This document shows positions 25,823 to 33,881 of a stretch of 64,000 nt of DNA, one piece after another (the stretch's first letter is position 1; every line of letters begins with the position of its first letter). A program made the translations under genes and the position numbers. Origin of the DNA: JAFARZ01 sp035651595 (GTDB lineage: Bacteria; Actinomycetota; Actinomycetes; Streptosporangiales; Streptosporangiaceae); the NCBI GenBank assembly GCA_035651595.1, contig DASRFJ010000043.1:1-64000 (forward strand), given 5' to 3'. The notes beneath the pieces are model-generated. The model made no database searches and had not been told where the DNA came from. It worked only from the letters and a program-made list of their open reading frames with translations.

Positions 25823-26665
25823 TCAGCCTCTCAGCTCAAGCACGTCATTCACCACGTCCTGCACCGGCCGACGTGCCCGGACCACCGGGGCATCGTCGGC
25901 CACCATGCCGTCGAACAGGTGGATCACCCGGTCGGCGCGGCTGGCGACCCGGGCGTCATGGCTGACCAGCAGGATCGCCTGGCCGCTGTCGTGGGTGCGC
26001 TGAAGCAGCCGGAGCACGTCGCGGGCGCCGGCGCTGTCCAGGTTGCCGGTTGGCTCGTCGGCCAGCAGCAGGCTCGGCTCGTTGGCCAGCGCGCGGGCCA
26101 GCGCGACCCGCTGCTGCTCGCCGCCGGACAGCCGGGAGGGCGCGGCGTGCGCCTTGGCGGTCAGGCCGAGCTCGCCGAGCAGTTCCTCGCGGCGCTTGCG
26201 CGCCTGGCGTGGACTCACGCCGGCCAGCAGCGCCGGCAGCTCGACGTTGTCCGCGACGGTCATGTTCGACAGCAGGTTGAAGGACTGGAACACGAACCCG
26301 ACGTGGCGGCGGCGCAGGATGGCCCACGCCGCCGTGGACAGCCGCTCCACCCGCTTGCCGCACAGCCAGATCTCGCCCCTCGTCGCGGGCTCGAGCCCGC
26401 CCAGCATGTGCAGCAGCGTCGACTTCCCGGACCCCGAGGGGCCCATGATGGCCACGAACTCGCCGGCACCCACCTCGATGTCGACCCCCCGGACGACCTC
26501 CGCGGCGACGCCGTCGGCGCGATAGACTTTAGCCAGCCCCCTCGTCCGCAGTATTGTCTGTTCGCTCGCGGGCGGGGCGCTTCGAGGCAGCGCCTTCCCT
26601 CCTCGCTCGTCGCTGCGCTCCTCGCTCGTCGGTCCAGGCGCCGCCGCGCCCCTGGCTTCGCTCAC
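25823..26665 (-). CDS. ABC transporter ATP-binding protein (MacB/LolD type)
   Basis: 280 residues. The best start is the GTG at 26665, overlapping the TGA of the PadR gene (GTGA), with AGGAGGAG five bases upstream; an ATG 18 bp further up is less likely. Walker A is GPSGSGKST, the signature is LSGGEQQR, Walker B is LLLADEPTGNLD and the switch is VSHD. The family powers FtsX-type permeases such as the one encoded next. The first 40 residues (GPTSEERSDERGG, LPRSAPPASE) are not conserved in the family and are encoded by a repetitive CTCGCTCGTCG tract, probably an inserted repeat. Confidence 0.93.
   Translation of the reverse strand: MSEARGAAAPGPTSEERSDERGGKALPRSAPPASEQTILRTRGLAKVYRADGVAAEVVRGVDIEVGAGEFVAIMGPSGSGKSTLLHMLGGLEPATRGEIWLCGKRVERLSTAAWAILRRRHVGFVFQSFNLLSNMTVADNVELPALLAGVSPRQARKRREELLGELGLTAKAHAAPSRLSGGEQQRVALARALANEPSLLLADEPTGNLDSAGARDVLRLLQRTHDSGQAILLVSHDARVASRADRVIHLFDGMVADDAPVVRARRPVQDVVNDVLELRG
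26573..26640. repeat. CTCGCTCGTCG-rich tract encoding an N-terminal extension
   Basis: The segment contains two copies of CTCCTCGCTCGTCG-like sequence separated by GCTGCG. It encodes the Ser/Glu/Arg-rich extension of the ATP-binding protein. Only this occurrence was seen in the window. Confidence 0.5.
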
Positions 26666-27216
26666 ACGAGCTCCTCCTGGCATCTCTCCAGCCAGTCGAG
26701 GTCGGCCTGCAGGTGCAGGATGGCGCCCTCGATCAGCAGCCGCGCGGGGGGGTCGGCCGTCTCGCTCGCCGCCCCCAGCGCGGTCAGGTTACGCATTATG
26801 CCCAGGTAGTGCCTGCGCTGAGAGTTGATCAGCTTCATCCGGTCGGCCAGGCCGGCCATCGGGGCGAGGATCAGCTTGATGAAGAACTCGTCGCGGACCC
26901 GGGGCCCCTCGCTCGGCTCGGCGACCCACGCGTCCAGGACGTCCCGGCCGGCCGGCGTGAGATCGTAGACGCGCTTATTCGGCCGGTCGGTCTGCGTGAC
27001 GTCCTCACTGCACACCAGGCCGTCTTGCTCGAGCCGCTTCAGCGTGACGTAGATCTGCCCGATGTTCGGCGACGGGTATGCCTCACCAAAGGTCTGCTCG
27101 AGGGCCAGCTTCAGCTCGTAGCCGTGCGCCGGCTCCTTGGCGAGCAGTGCCAGCAGGTGCAGCCGCACGTGTCCCGTCACCTCCGTGTTTGCTGCCGTCA
27201 GGGTACCGCTGTACAT
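26662..27216 (-). CDS. PadR family transcriptional regulator
   Basis: 184 residues. The winged helix is typical of PadR: LHLLALLAKEPAHGYELKLA, then PNIGQIYVTLKRLEQDGLV and KRVYDLTPAGRDVL. A C-terminal helical domain (about 100–184) serves dimerisation. PadR proteins are mostly repressors that release DNA on binding a small molecule, often controlling a neighbouring exporter. Here it is the first gene of an operon with the ABC ATPase and permease, which it probably autoregulates. The control region has CATAAC twice and a 10-bp palindrome, candidates for its operator. Confidence 0.93.
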   Translation of the reverse strand: MYSGTLTAANTEVTGHVRLHLLALLAKEPAHGYELKLALEQTFGEAYPSPNIGQIYVTLKRLEQDGLVCSEDVTQTDRPNKRVYDLTPAGRDVLDAWVAEPSEGPRVRDEFFIKLILAPMAGLADRMKLINSQRRHYLGIMRNLTALGAASETADPPARLLIEGAILHLQADLDWLERCQEELV

Positions 27217-27413
27217 AACACCCAGGTAAGGCCCACATCGTTACAGAAGCCTGTTGACATATACCTAACAAGGGTGCATAACATGCATGTACCCCAGATT
27301 ACATCGGATTGCTTACACTGCACAGCCCAGCTCGATACCGACGTTTGGGTCGCGATTCGCCGATCGGCCGGCTCGCCGGCTGACCGGTTCGCCCCCCCGG
27401 CCCGGAGGCCCGC
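27217..27413. promoter_or_regulatory. Divergent promoter region, padR versus sugar ABC operon
   Basis: A good σ70-type promoter faces right: TTGACA at 27254–27259, a 17-bp spacer, CATAAC at 27277–27282. The palindrome ACATGCATGT (27281–27290) follows at the expected transcription start. CATAAC also occurs at 27212, near the padR start. A regulator binding here could control both directions. Confidence 0.55.
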
Positions 27414-28694
27414 ATGCAGAGGCGCATGATCGTGGTCGGCGTTCTGATCGCCGCGCTCACGCTCGTCGCCGGCTGCGCCTCCGGGGTGGGGGAGCCTCCG
27501 CCCATGACATCCAAGATCACGTTCGCCATCGGCAGCGACGACATCGGCTGGCTCACGCCGTTGGTCACTCGCTGGAACCACACGCACGCCACTGACCAGC
27601 GGGTCACCCCGCTGTACCTGCCGGCGGACGCGGACACCCAGCACAGTTATCTGGTCACGAACCTCAAGGCGAAGAGCCCGATTTACGACGTCATCGACAT
27701 GGACGTGGTGTGGACCGCGGAGTTCGCCGCGAACGGCTGGATCGTCCCGCTGAACCCGGCCAATTTCCCGCTCAGGGACTTCTTCCAGTCGGCGGTGCGG
27801 ACCGCCAAGTACCGAGGCCGGCTGTACGCGGTGCCGGACTACACGAACGCGGACCTGCTCTACTACCGCAAGGACATCCTCCAGAAGGCGCACGTCCCCC
27901 CGCTGAAAGGGGATTCGACGTGGACCTGGGCACAGCTGGCGAACCTGGCGCGTACCGTGGCGCCGCGCTACGGACTGGCGGGTTATGCCGGGACGTTCGC
28001 CCAGTACGAGGGCCTCACCGTCAACTTCGCCGAGGCGGTCCAGTCGTCCGGCGGCTCGATCCTCAACGCCAAGGGCACCGCGGTCACGCTGAACACACCG
28101 CAGGCGCTGGCCGGGCTGACGTCCCTGGTCAAGGGGTTTCAGCAGGGCTGGATTCCGCAGCGGACGCTTCGGTTCGAGGAGACGCAGGCGCAGGACGCGT
28201 TCGTGCCGCCGGGCAATTTCCTGTTCCTCAACGACTGGCCCGACGTGTACGCCAAGCTCGGCCCGGACGCCTCGCGGACGTACGGCGTCGCCCTGCTGCC
28301 CGGCCAGAACGGACCCGGGTCAAGCACGCTCGGCGGCGCCAACCTCGCGATCAGCGCCTTCTCCAGGCACCAGCGGACGGCGCTGAGCTTCATCAAGTAC
28401 CTGACCGGATACGACCAGCAGAAGACGATGCTCAAGTTGGGCTCGTTCCCGCCGGTGCTGATGTCGCTGTACCACGACCGCACCCTGACGGGCCACTATC
28501 CGTACCTGCCCACGCTCAACGATGCGATCACGAACGCCCAGCCGCGGCCCGCGATCACCAACTACGACCAGGCCACCCAGGCGATCTTCAGTGAGGTCTT
28601 CCAGGCACTCGAAGGGAACACGACACCGCAGGCCGCCCTGCGCGACATGCAAAGCGAGCTCACCCAGATCATCCGCGACCGATTACCCCGATAG
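27414..28694 (+). CDS. Sugar ABC transporter substrate-binding lipoprotein (first of two)
   Basis: 426 residues, with GGAGG seven bases before the ATG. The lipoprotein signal ends in LVAG-Cys21. The rest is a family-1 (CUT1) extracellular binding protein: YDVIDMDVVWTAEFAANGWI, then YAVPDYTNADLLYYRKDIL, both standard elements. It should bind an oligosaccharide outside the membrane and pass it to the permeases at 30127 and 31095. A second, different binding-protein gene follows after 155 bp, which is unusual. The ligand cannot be read from sequence. Confidence 0.9.
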   Translation: MQRRMIVVGVLIAALTLVAGCASGVGEPPPMTSKITFAIGSDDIGWLTPLVTRWNHTHATDQRVTPLYLPADADTQHSYLVTNLKAKSPIYDVIDMDVVWTAEFAANGWIVPLNPANFPLRDFFQSAVRTAKYRGRLYAVPDYTNADLLYYRKDILQKAHVPPLKGDSTWTWAQLANLARTVAPRYGLAGYAGTFAQYEGLTVNFAEAVQSSGGSILNAKGTAVTLNTPQALAGLTSLVKGFQQGWIPQRTLRFEETQAQDAFVPPGNFLFLNDWPDVYAKLGPDASRTYGVALLPGQNGPGSSTLGGANLAISAFSRHQRTALSFIKYLTGYDQQKTMLKLGSFPPVLMSLYHDRTLTGHYPYLPTLNDAITNAQPRPAITNYDQATQAIFSEVFQALEGNTTPQAALRDMQSELTQIIRDRLPR

Positions 28695-28849
28695 CCGAGA
28701 GCCAGGGGGCCGCACAGGGGCCGGCCCGCTTAGCCGGCCAGCACCCGTCCCCAGCCGTCGGCTGGCCCTATTTAACCGCACGCCAGTTCCGGTACAAGCA
28801 CACCCAGTTACCAGTACAACTAGCGATTCTTCAACCACAAGGAGTCCAC
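28695..28849. promoter_or_regulatory. Hairpins and direct repeats between the two binding-protein genes
   Basis: Two hairpins follow the first gene: GGCCGGC/GCCGGCC near 28730, and CCAGCC-GTC-GGCTGG followed by CCCTATTT near 28752–28772, terminator-like. Then come two direct repeats, CCAGTTCCGGTACAA (28783–28797) and CCAGTTACCAGTACAA (28804–28819). They suggest an operator and a separate promoter for the second binding protein. AAGGAG precedes its ATG. Confidence 0.5.
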
Positions 28850-30124
28850 ATGGGTTCCAGCATCACCAGGTTCAGACGCCACGGGCTCACCGCCCTGACG
28901 CTCGCCGCGGCAGCCGTCACGGTCGCCGCCTGCAGCAGTTCGAGCACCACATCGCAGCAGTCGGCGAGCGCCAAGCAGTCGATCACGCTGGCGATCTCCG
29001 GCCTCGGCAGCGAGGGCGACTACACCAAGACACAGGTCAGCGAGTTCGAGAAGGCCAATCCGAACATCACCGTGACCGTCGACGTGCTGTCGTCGGACTC
29101 GACGGTCTTCCTGTCCCAGGTGAACAACAGCTTCGCCGCCGGATCCTCGACCCCGGACATCGTCGAGGGTGACATCACCTACACCGCGAAGTGGGCGGCG
29201 GCCGGCTACATCCAGCCGGTGTCCTGCTCGCCGAGCGACTTCAACGCCGCGATGGTCTCCACCGGCACGTTCCAGGGCAAGCTGTATGCCTGCCCGTGGT
29301 TCCTGAACACCGAGGGGCTCTGGTACCGAACCGACCTGGTGCCCACTCCGCCGACCACCCCGCAAGAGGTGATCACCGACGCGCAGGCGGCGCTCAAGGC
29401 CGACAAGTCGCTGAAGGAGGGCATCGCGTTCGAGGGTGACAAGTACGAGGGCGCGATCACCGTGTACATGATGCTGAACAAGGTGTTCGGCGGCTCGCTG
29501 AGCAACCTGTCCAACATCAACACCCCGCAGAATGTGGCGGCGCTGAACTACCTGCACAGCCTCATCTACCAGTACAAGGTCGCCCCGTCCAACGTGGTCA
29601 GCTACCAGGAAGGCCAGACCGGCAACGACTTCGCGGCCGGCTACGCGGCGTTCGCCACCAACTGGCCGTACGTGGCGGGCCTGCCGCTGGCTCCGTCGGT
29701 CAAGGGGCACATCGGCTTCATCCCGTTCCCGGCGGCGTCCGGCGGCGCACCGGGTGTCGCGCTCGGCGGCGAGGACCTGGTGGTCAACGCGAAGACCGCG
29801 CACGTGGCCGCCGTGAACAAGCTGATCGACTTCCTGTCCAGCCCGGCCCAGCAGACCGCCCGGGCGATCAAGGTGTCCGACGCGCCGGCCGTGCCGGCCG
29901 CGTACACCCAGGCGCTGTTCACCAGCTCCCCGCTGTGGAAGACCGTCCAGTCCATGGCGCCGCTCGCGGCGGCCCGGCCGGTCAGCCCGGCGTACCTGAA
30001 CGTGTCCGCCGACCTTCAGGAGCTGATCTCGTCGGCGTACGCGAACTCGAGCGCGAGCGCGGCGTCTGACGCCTTCAAGAGTTACTCCGGCACGATCGCG
30101 ACCGACTCCAGCGCGGCCGGCTGA
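28850..30124 (+). CDS. Sugar ABC transporter substrate-binding lipoprotein (second of two)
   Basis: 424 residues. The signal peptide ends at the lipobox VAA-Cys28, followed by a Ser/Thr linker. CUT1-type family-1 fold: SSDSTVFLSQVNNSFAAG, then YACPWFLNTEGLWYRTDLV. It differs clearly from the first binding protein in sequence. It lies 2 bp before the first permease gene, so it is the main partner of the permeases. It may bind a different sugar or be expressed separately from its own promoter. Confidence 0.92.
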   Translation: MGSSITRFRRHGLTALTLAAAAVTVAACSSSSTTSQQSASAKQSITLAISGLGSEGDYTKTQVSEFEKANPNITVTVDVLSSDSTVFLSQVNNSFAAGSSTPDIVEGDITYTAKWAAAGYIQPVSCSPSDFNAAMVSTGTFQGKLYACPWFLNTEGLWYRTDLVPTPPTTPQEVITDAQAALKADKSLKEGIAFEGDKYEGAITVYMMLNKVFGGSLSNLSNINTPQNVAALNYLHSLIYQYKVAPSNVVSYQEGQTGNDFAAGYAAFATNWPYVAGLPLAPSVKGHIGFIPFPAASGGAPGVALGGEDLVVNAKTAHVAAVNKLIDFLSSPAQQTARAIKVSDAPAVPAAYTQALFTSSPLWKTVQSMAPLAAARPVSPAYLNVSADLQELISSAYANSSASAASDAFKSYSGTIATDSSAAG

Positions 30125-30126
30125 TC

Positions 30127-31089
30127 ATGACAGCCGAGGCCAAACAGGCCCCGGTCACCGGGCGGCCCGCAGTCACGGGCCGCCCGGCCCCGGTCGGCCA
30201 TGCCAGAGAACGCACCGACCGGCGGCTGGGCTACATCCTGGTCGCGCCGGTGGTCCTGCTGCTGCTCGCGGTCACCGGCTACCCGCTGGTGTACAACATC
30301 TGGAACTCGTTCCACAGCGACAACCTGACGTTCGCGAACTCGCCGCACAACTTCACCGGCCTGCACAACTACCGGGTGTCGCTCTCCTCGGCAGGCTGGG
30401 TGCCCGCGCTCGAGCGGACGCTGGTGTTCACCGCGGTGACGATCGCGTTCGACATCGTGGTGGCGCTCGGGCTTGCGCTGATGCTGCACCGCAACTTCCG
30501 CGGCCGCGGGTTCCTGCGGGCCGCGGTGCTGATTCCGTGGGCGGTGCCGACCGTGGTGTCCGCGATGCTGTGGAAGAACATGTTCGACCCGCGGTACGGC
30601 TTCGTGGACTATTTCCTCGGCGCGTTCCACCCGGCCTGGTCGAGCCTGACCTGGCTGAACATCAGTGTGTTCCGGTCCTGGGTGGCGATCTTCGTGGCCG
30701 ACTCGTGGAAGAACATCCCGTTCGTGGCCATCATCTTGCTGGCTGGTCTTCAGGTCATCCCGAACGACGTGTACGAGGCGGCCAAGATCGACGGGGCGAG
30801 CTGGTGGCAGTCGTTCCGCCGGGTGACGCTGCCACTGCTCAAGCCGGCGCTGTCCGTCGCGCTGATCTTCCGCACGCTCCAGGCGCTGCTCGTGTTCGAC
30901 GTGATCTACGTGATGACCGGCGGCGGGCCCGGCACCTCCACTCAGGTGCTGGCGTACCTCAACTTCAAGTTCTTCATCATCAACACGGACTTCGGGATCG
31001 GCGGCGCCATGTCGATCATGTTGTGCGTCCTGGCGCTGATCGTGTCCGCCATCTACGTGCGGGCGTTCCGTCCGCAGACAGCGAGGTGA
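30127..31089 (+). CDS. CUT1 sugar ABC transporter permease, MalF type
   Basis: 320 residues with six membrane helices, the first at about 32–55. The EAA loop that contacts the ATPase is YEAAKIDGASWWQSFRRVTL before the last helices. It starts 2 bp after the binding-protein stop and overlaps the second permease region (its stop TGA lies inside GTGA). No ATPase gene is present in this operon, so a shared MsiK-type ATPase is expected elsewhere in the genome. Confidence 0.94.
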   Translation: MTAEAKQAPVTGRPAVTGRPAPVGHARERTDRRLGYILVAPVVLLLLAVTGYPLVYNIWNSFHSDNLTFANSPHNFTGLHNYRVSLSSAGWVPALERTLVFTAVTIAFDIVVALGLALMLHRNFRGRGFLRAAVLIPWAVPTVVSAMLWKNMFDPRYGFVDYFLGAFHPAWSSLTWLNISVFRSWVAIFVADSWKNIPFVAIILLAGLQVIPNDVYEAAKIDGASWWQSFRRVTLPLLKPALSVALIFRTLQALLVFDVIYVMTGGGPGTSTQVLAYLNFKFFIINTDFGIGGAMSIMLCVLALIVSAIYVRAFRPQTAR

Positions 31090-31094
31090 GCGCG

Positions 31095-31988
31095 GTGACA
31101 GCCACCACACTCCGCGCGCGGCACGCGGCCGCGCCGCGGCGACCCCGCGACGTGGGCAAGATCGTCAGGGAGACGCTGTTCTACCTGGCGGTCGTCATCG
31201 TCGTGCTGATCGCGCTGTTCCCGTTCTACTGGATCCTGCGCACCTCGCTGCTGTCCAACTTCCAGGTCAGCCAAGGTGTCGGCGGCAAGAACGGCGTCAT
31301 TCCGTCCAGCCTGTCGTTCTCCGCCTGGAAGAACGTCTTCACCCAGGACGACTTCCAGCGGCCGCTGCTGAACAGCGCCATCGTGGCGCTCGGCTGCACG
31401 GCGGTCACCGTCGTGGTCGCGTCGATGGCCGGCTACGCGCTGGCCCGGCTGAAGATCCGCGGCACCGGGGCGATCCTCGGGTTCATCCTGCTGGCCGGCT
31501 TCTTCCCGGTGCTCGCGATGATCGGCCCGCTGTTCCTGGTGCTGCGGCACCTCGGCGTGCTGAACAACATCTACCCGCTGATCATCGTGTACCTGGTGTA
31601 CACGCTGCCGATTTCCACCTGGCTGCTGAAGAACTTCTTCGAGCAGATCCCGGCCGAACTCGAGGATGCCGCGCTGACCGACGGGGCCACCCGGCTCCAG
31701 ACGCTGCGCCGGGTGGTCATCCCGGTGGCGGTCCCGGGCGTGTTCACCGCCGCGATCTTGTCGTTCATCCTGGCCTGGAACGACTTCGCGTTCGCGGTGG
31801 CGTTCCTGTCCGACCCGCACAAGTTCACCGCGCCGCTGGCCATCACCACGTTCGGCCAGAGCCAGTTCCAGGTCTTCTACAACCTGATCGACGCCGCGGT
31901 GGTGATCACCTCGATACCCATCGCCCTGCTCGTCCTGTTCGCCCAACGCCGGATCGTGTCCGGCCTGACCGCCGGCTCCTTCCGCTAA
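31095..31988 (+). CDS. CUT1 sugar ABC transporter permease, MalG type
   Basis: About 297 residues. The GTG at 31095 has GAGGTGA a few bases upstream; the in-frame GTG at 31086 overlaps the previous stop and is the alternative. Six helices; the EAA loop is LEDAALTDGATRLQTLRRVV. It pairs with the MalF-type permease to form the membrane channel for the sugar. It is the last gene of the operon: the following 390 bp hold repeats and no gene. Confidence 0.93.
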   Translation: MTATTLRARHAAAPRRPRDVGKIVRETLFYLAVVIVVLIALFPFYWILRTSLLSNFQVSQGVGGKNGVIPSSLSFSAWKNVFTQDDFQRPLLNSAIVALGCTAVTVVVASMAGYALARLKIRGTGAILGFILLAGFFPVLAMIGPLFLVLRHLGVLNNIYPLIIVYLVYTLPISTWLLKNFFEQIPAELEDAALTDGATRLQTLRRVVIPVAVPGVFTAAILSFILAWNDFAFAVAFLSDPHKFTAPLAITTFGQSQFQVFYNLIDAAVVITSIPIALLVLFAQRRIVSGLTAGSFR

Positions 31989-32115
31989 CCCGCCCCGCCC
32001 GCCGCCCCCGGGGCCCGCACCCGCGCGCCCCGGCCCGCCCACCGCACGGCCCCCCGCCCGCGCCCGCCCGAAAAATCCGGACTTATCCAGCCAGTGGCGG
32101 CCCGTCCCGGGGGCC
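31989..32115. other. C-rich intergenic stretch after the sugar ABC operon
   Basis: A run of GCCC-rich sequence with no gene and no clear terminator hairpin of its own. The repeat copy just downstream probably terminates the operon. Confidence 0.4.
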
Positions 32116-32174
32116 GAAAAAGATTGCGGACACTTACCCCCCCGAACTGGGGGGGTAAGTGTCCGCAATAATCG
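32116..32174. repeat. Palindromic repeat family 2, intact copy (21-bp stem)
   Basis: A perfect 21-bp inverted repeat: left arm 32123–32143 (ATTGCGGACACTTA plus seven C), loop GAACT, right arm 32149–32169. The same sequence occurs in interrupted form at 22213–22356. A second hairpin follows at about 32173–32197 (arms CGGGCGCGCC/GGCGCGCCCG). It is probably an interspersed, possibly mobile palindromic element that also ends transcription. Confidence 0.85.
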
Positions 32175-32273
32175 GGCGCGCCCGACGGCGCGCCCGGAAT
32201 AGAACGTATGTCTGGTCCGGGGTAGCTGATCGGCTGGCGTTCCGGCGGCGGGTTCGCCGGCCCCGCCCGCAGT

Positions 32274-32309
32274 GTGTCAATTGCGCAATTGAGCCCGCTA
32301 GAGCGTGTC
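32274..32309 (+). repeat. Interspersed repeat family 1, copy A
   Basis: A 36-bp unit: GTGTCAATTGCGCAATTGAG followed by CCCGCTAGAGCGTGTC. The first part contains the perfect 16-bp palindrome TCAATTGCGCAATTGA. Related copies are at 57628–57663 and, reversed, at 58707–58736. It lies 70 bp before the ferritin-like gene and could influence its promoter. Confidence 0.85.
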
Positions 32310-32378
32310 TGGGCGCGCGCGGAATACGGCTTATGCCTGGGTGGGCGCGGCGAGGGGGGCACGCTTTATCCTGGGCCT

Positions 32379-33401
32379 ATGGACCTTGTCATCCCCGATG
32401 GGGGCTTCTGGCCGGCGCCCGAAGTCCCGCAGCCGAACATCTACCCGATGGAATGGCACGTCGACACCCAGAAGCTCGCCGACATCTACGAGAAGTCGAA
32501 GCGAGCCGTGTGGAACCCCGCTGACCTGCCGTGGGACGGCATTCGTGCCGAGGATTTCACCGACGAGCAGCGCCTGGGCATCATGTACTGGTTCGCCGTG
32601 CTGGCCAACTTCGACGCGTCCGGCCCGGCGGTCTTCGCCCGCGCGACGATCCACGCCTTCGAGCAGCACGAGGAGGACCCGGTCCGCAAGTGCTTCTTCT
32701 CGATCACCCGAGACGAGATGAACCACGAGGAGTGCTGCCAGCGCACGATCGCCAAGCTCTGGCCCGGCGGCCCGCTGGACTGGACGCCGCGCACCGACCT
32801 GGAGAAGGCCGCCCATAACAACATCGGCTGGCTATATCACAACGGCGGACGGTACTGGAACGGTTACAACACGGCCGTCGGCAAGTACTCGCTCGCGGTG
32901 CTGTTCACCAGCTTCATGATGGGCGAGATGGCGGCGTCGACGCTGTTCCGCGGGATGGCGTCCGGCACCCAGCACCCGGTGTTCGGCGAGATGTTCAAGC
33001 GGATCGGCCGCGACGAGTCCCGGCACCTCCAGATCTGCATGACGATACTGGAGAACGAGTGGCCGGGCCTGACCGAGGAGGTCAAGGGCCAGATCACCCG
33101 CCAGCTCCGGGCCGGCTTCGTGTTCTTGTCGATGATCTTGTGGGAGCCGCCGGAGGGTTTCTGGGACCTGCCGCCGTACTTCCTGCCGAACCACCGCGTG
33201 CTGATGGCGCACGCCCGCGACGCAGGCCTCGGCGTGCTGTCGTTCGACGAGCAGGCGGACAACTGGAAGGTAGCGATGGCCCGGGTGCGCGCGATCGTGC
33301 AGCGCTGGGGCATCGAGTTCCCCGCCATCCCCGAGCTCGACATCGAGGGCGTCGACGTCGCCGCCGACATCAACGCCGAGGACATCATCCCGGTCTTCTA
33401 G
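32379..33401 (+). CDS. Orphan diiron ferritin-like protein
   Basis: 340 residues from the ATG at 32379. The frame is open upstream only through the repeat. It is a helical protein with two ExxH motifs, EMNH (in SITRDEMNHEECC) and ESRH (in GRDESRHLQ), plus further Glu residues in HAFEQHEED and MMGEMAAS, the ligand set of a carboxylate-bridged diiron site. The family resembles ferritin-like/R2-like oxidases; I cannot assign a substrate. There is no ribosome site, and TTTATCC lies 8–14 bases before the ATG, so the mRNA may be leaderless. No operon partner: the next gene converges beyond a terminator. Confidence 0.78.
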   Translation: MDLVIPDGGFWPAPEVPQPNIYPMEWHVDTQKLADIYEKSKRAVWNPADLPWDGIRAEDFTDEQRLGIMYWFAVLANFDASGPAVFARATIHAFEQHEEDPVRKCFFSITRDEMNHEECCQRTIAKLWPGGPLDWTPRTDLEKAAHNNIGWLYHNGGRYWNGYNTAVGKYSLAVLFTSFMMGEMAASTLFRGMASGTQHPVFGEMFKRIGRDESRHLQICMTILENEWPGLTEEVKGQITRQLRAGFVFLSMILWEPPEGFWDLPPYFLPNHRVLMAHARDAGLGVLSFDEQADNWKVAMARVRAIVQRWGIEFPAIPELDIEGVDVAADINAEDIIPVF

Positions 33402-33449
33402 CCGAGGGGTAGTTGTAACGCCGCGCTCCTGGGAAGCGATGACTTAAGT

Positions 33450-33494
33450 AGAGGCGGCTGACGCGGGTACCCCCGAGCCCACGTCAGCCCCTCT
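33450..33494. terminator. Bidirectional terminator hairpin
   Basis: Arms AGAGGCGGCTGACGCGGG and CCCACGTCAGCCCCTCT pair with two mismatches around a short loop, between two converging genes. TCTCTGTGT follows on the plus strand. Confidence 0.75.
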
Positions 33495-33508
33495 TCTCTG
33501 TGTCTGCG

Positions 33509-33865
33509 CTAATGCAGCAGCGGGCCGATCAGGTCCTTGATCTGATCGACCTTCGCGAGCAGCGTCGCGGTCCCGGCGACGGCGCCGCTCAGCCTGCCGA
33601 GAATCAGGCGGATGCTGTCAGCGCTGGGGCGCCGTCGCTTGGACTCCTCGCGGAACCGGTCGATGTCCTCGCTGATGTCGTCTGCTTGCGCGGGCAGCAG
33701 CGTTTTCGCCTCGGTCTCCAGCTCGCTGAGCAGCGCGTCGATGCGTACCGCGGCCGGCGCCTGGCCGATGTTCTGGACAGCGCGGGCGTTCCGGCCGGCC
33801 GCCACCGGCCCGGAGACGTTGCCGCCTGCTATGTACACGCCGGAGTTCTCTATGCGTTCGTTCAC
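33509..33865 (-). CDS. Small helical protein with N-terminal amyloid-signalling-like motif
   Basis: 118 residues from the GTG at 33865, with AAGAAGG upstream. Residues 7–28 hold a Gly/Val motif (NSGVYIAGGNVSGPVAAGRN). It also occurs, with 15 of 21 positions identical, at the C-terminus of the protein encoded just upstream (33882–35735). The rest is helical and charged (LLSELETEAKTLL, DDISEDIDRFREESKRR) and ends in a hydrophobic helix (AVAGTATLLAKV, IKDLIGPLLH) that may insert into membrane. Shared short motifs of this type in neighbouring genes are the mark of bacterial amyloid signalling pairs (BASS). That reading is inference. Confidence 0.72.
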   Translation of the reverse strand: MNERIENSGVYIAGGNVSGPVAAGRNARAVQNIGQAPAAVRIDALLSELETEAKTLLPAQADDISEDIDRFREESKRRRPSADSIRLILGRLSGAVAGTATLLAKVDQIKDLIGPLLH

Positions 33866-33881
33866 GATGCCTTCTTTCGCT

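Noticed and set aside
23165..26809. A 1214-codon open frame on the plus strand
   Set aside because: It is the antisense shadow of the ABC permease and ATPase genes: composition is dominated by Arg, His and Gly with no domain, while the minus strand shows clear FtsX and ABC motifs.
31053..32168. A 371-codon minus-strand frame ending near the repeats
   Set aside because: Shadow of the MalG-type permease gene; the composition is Arg/Gly/His-rich and lacks domains.
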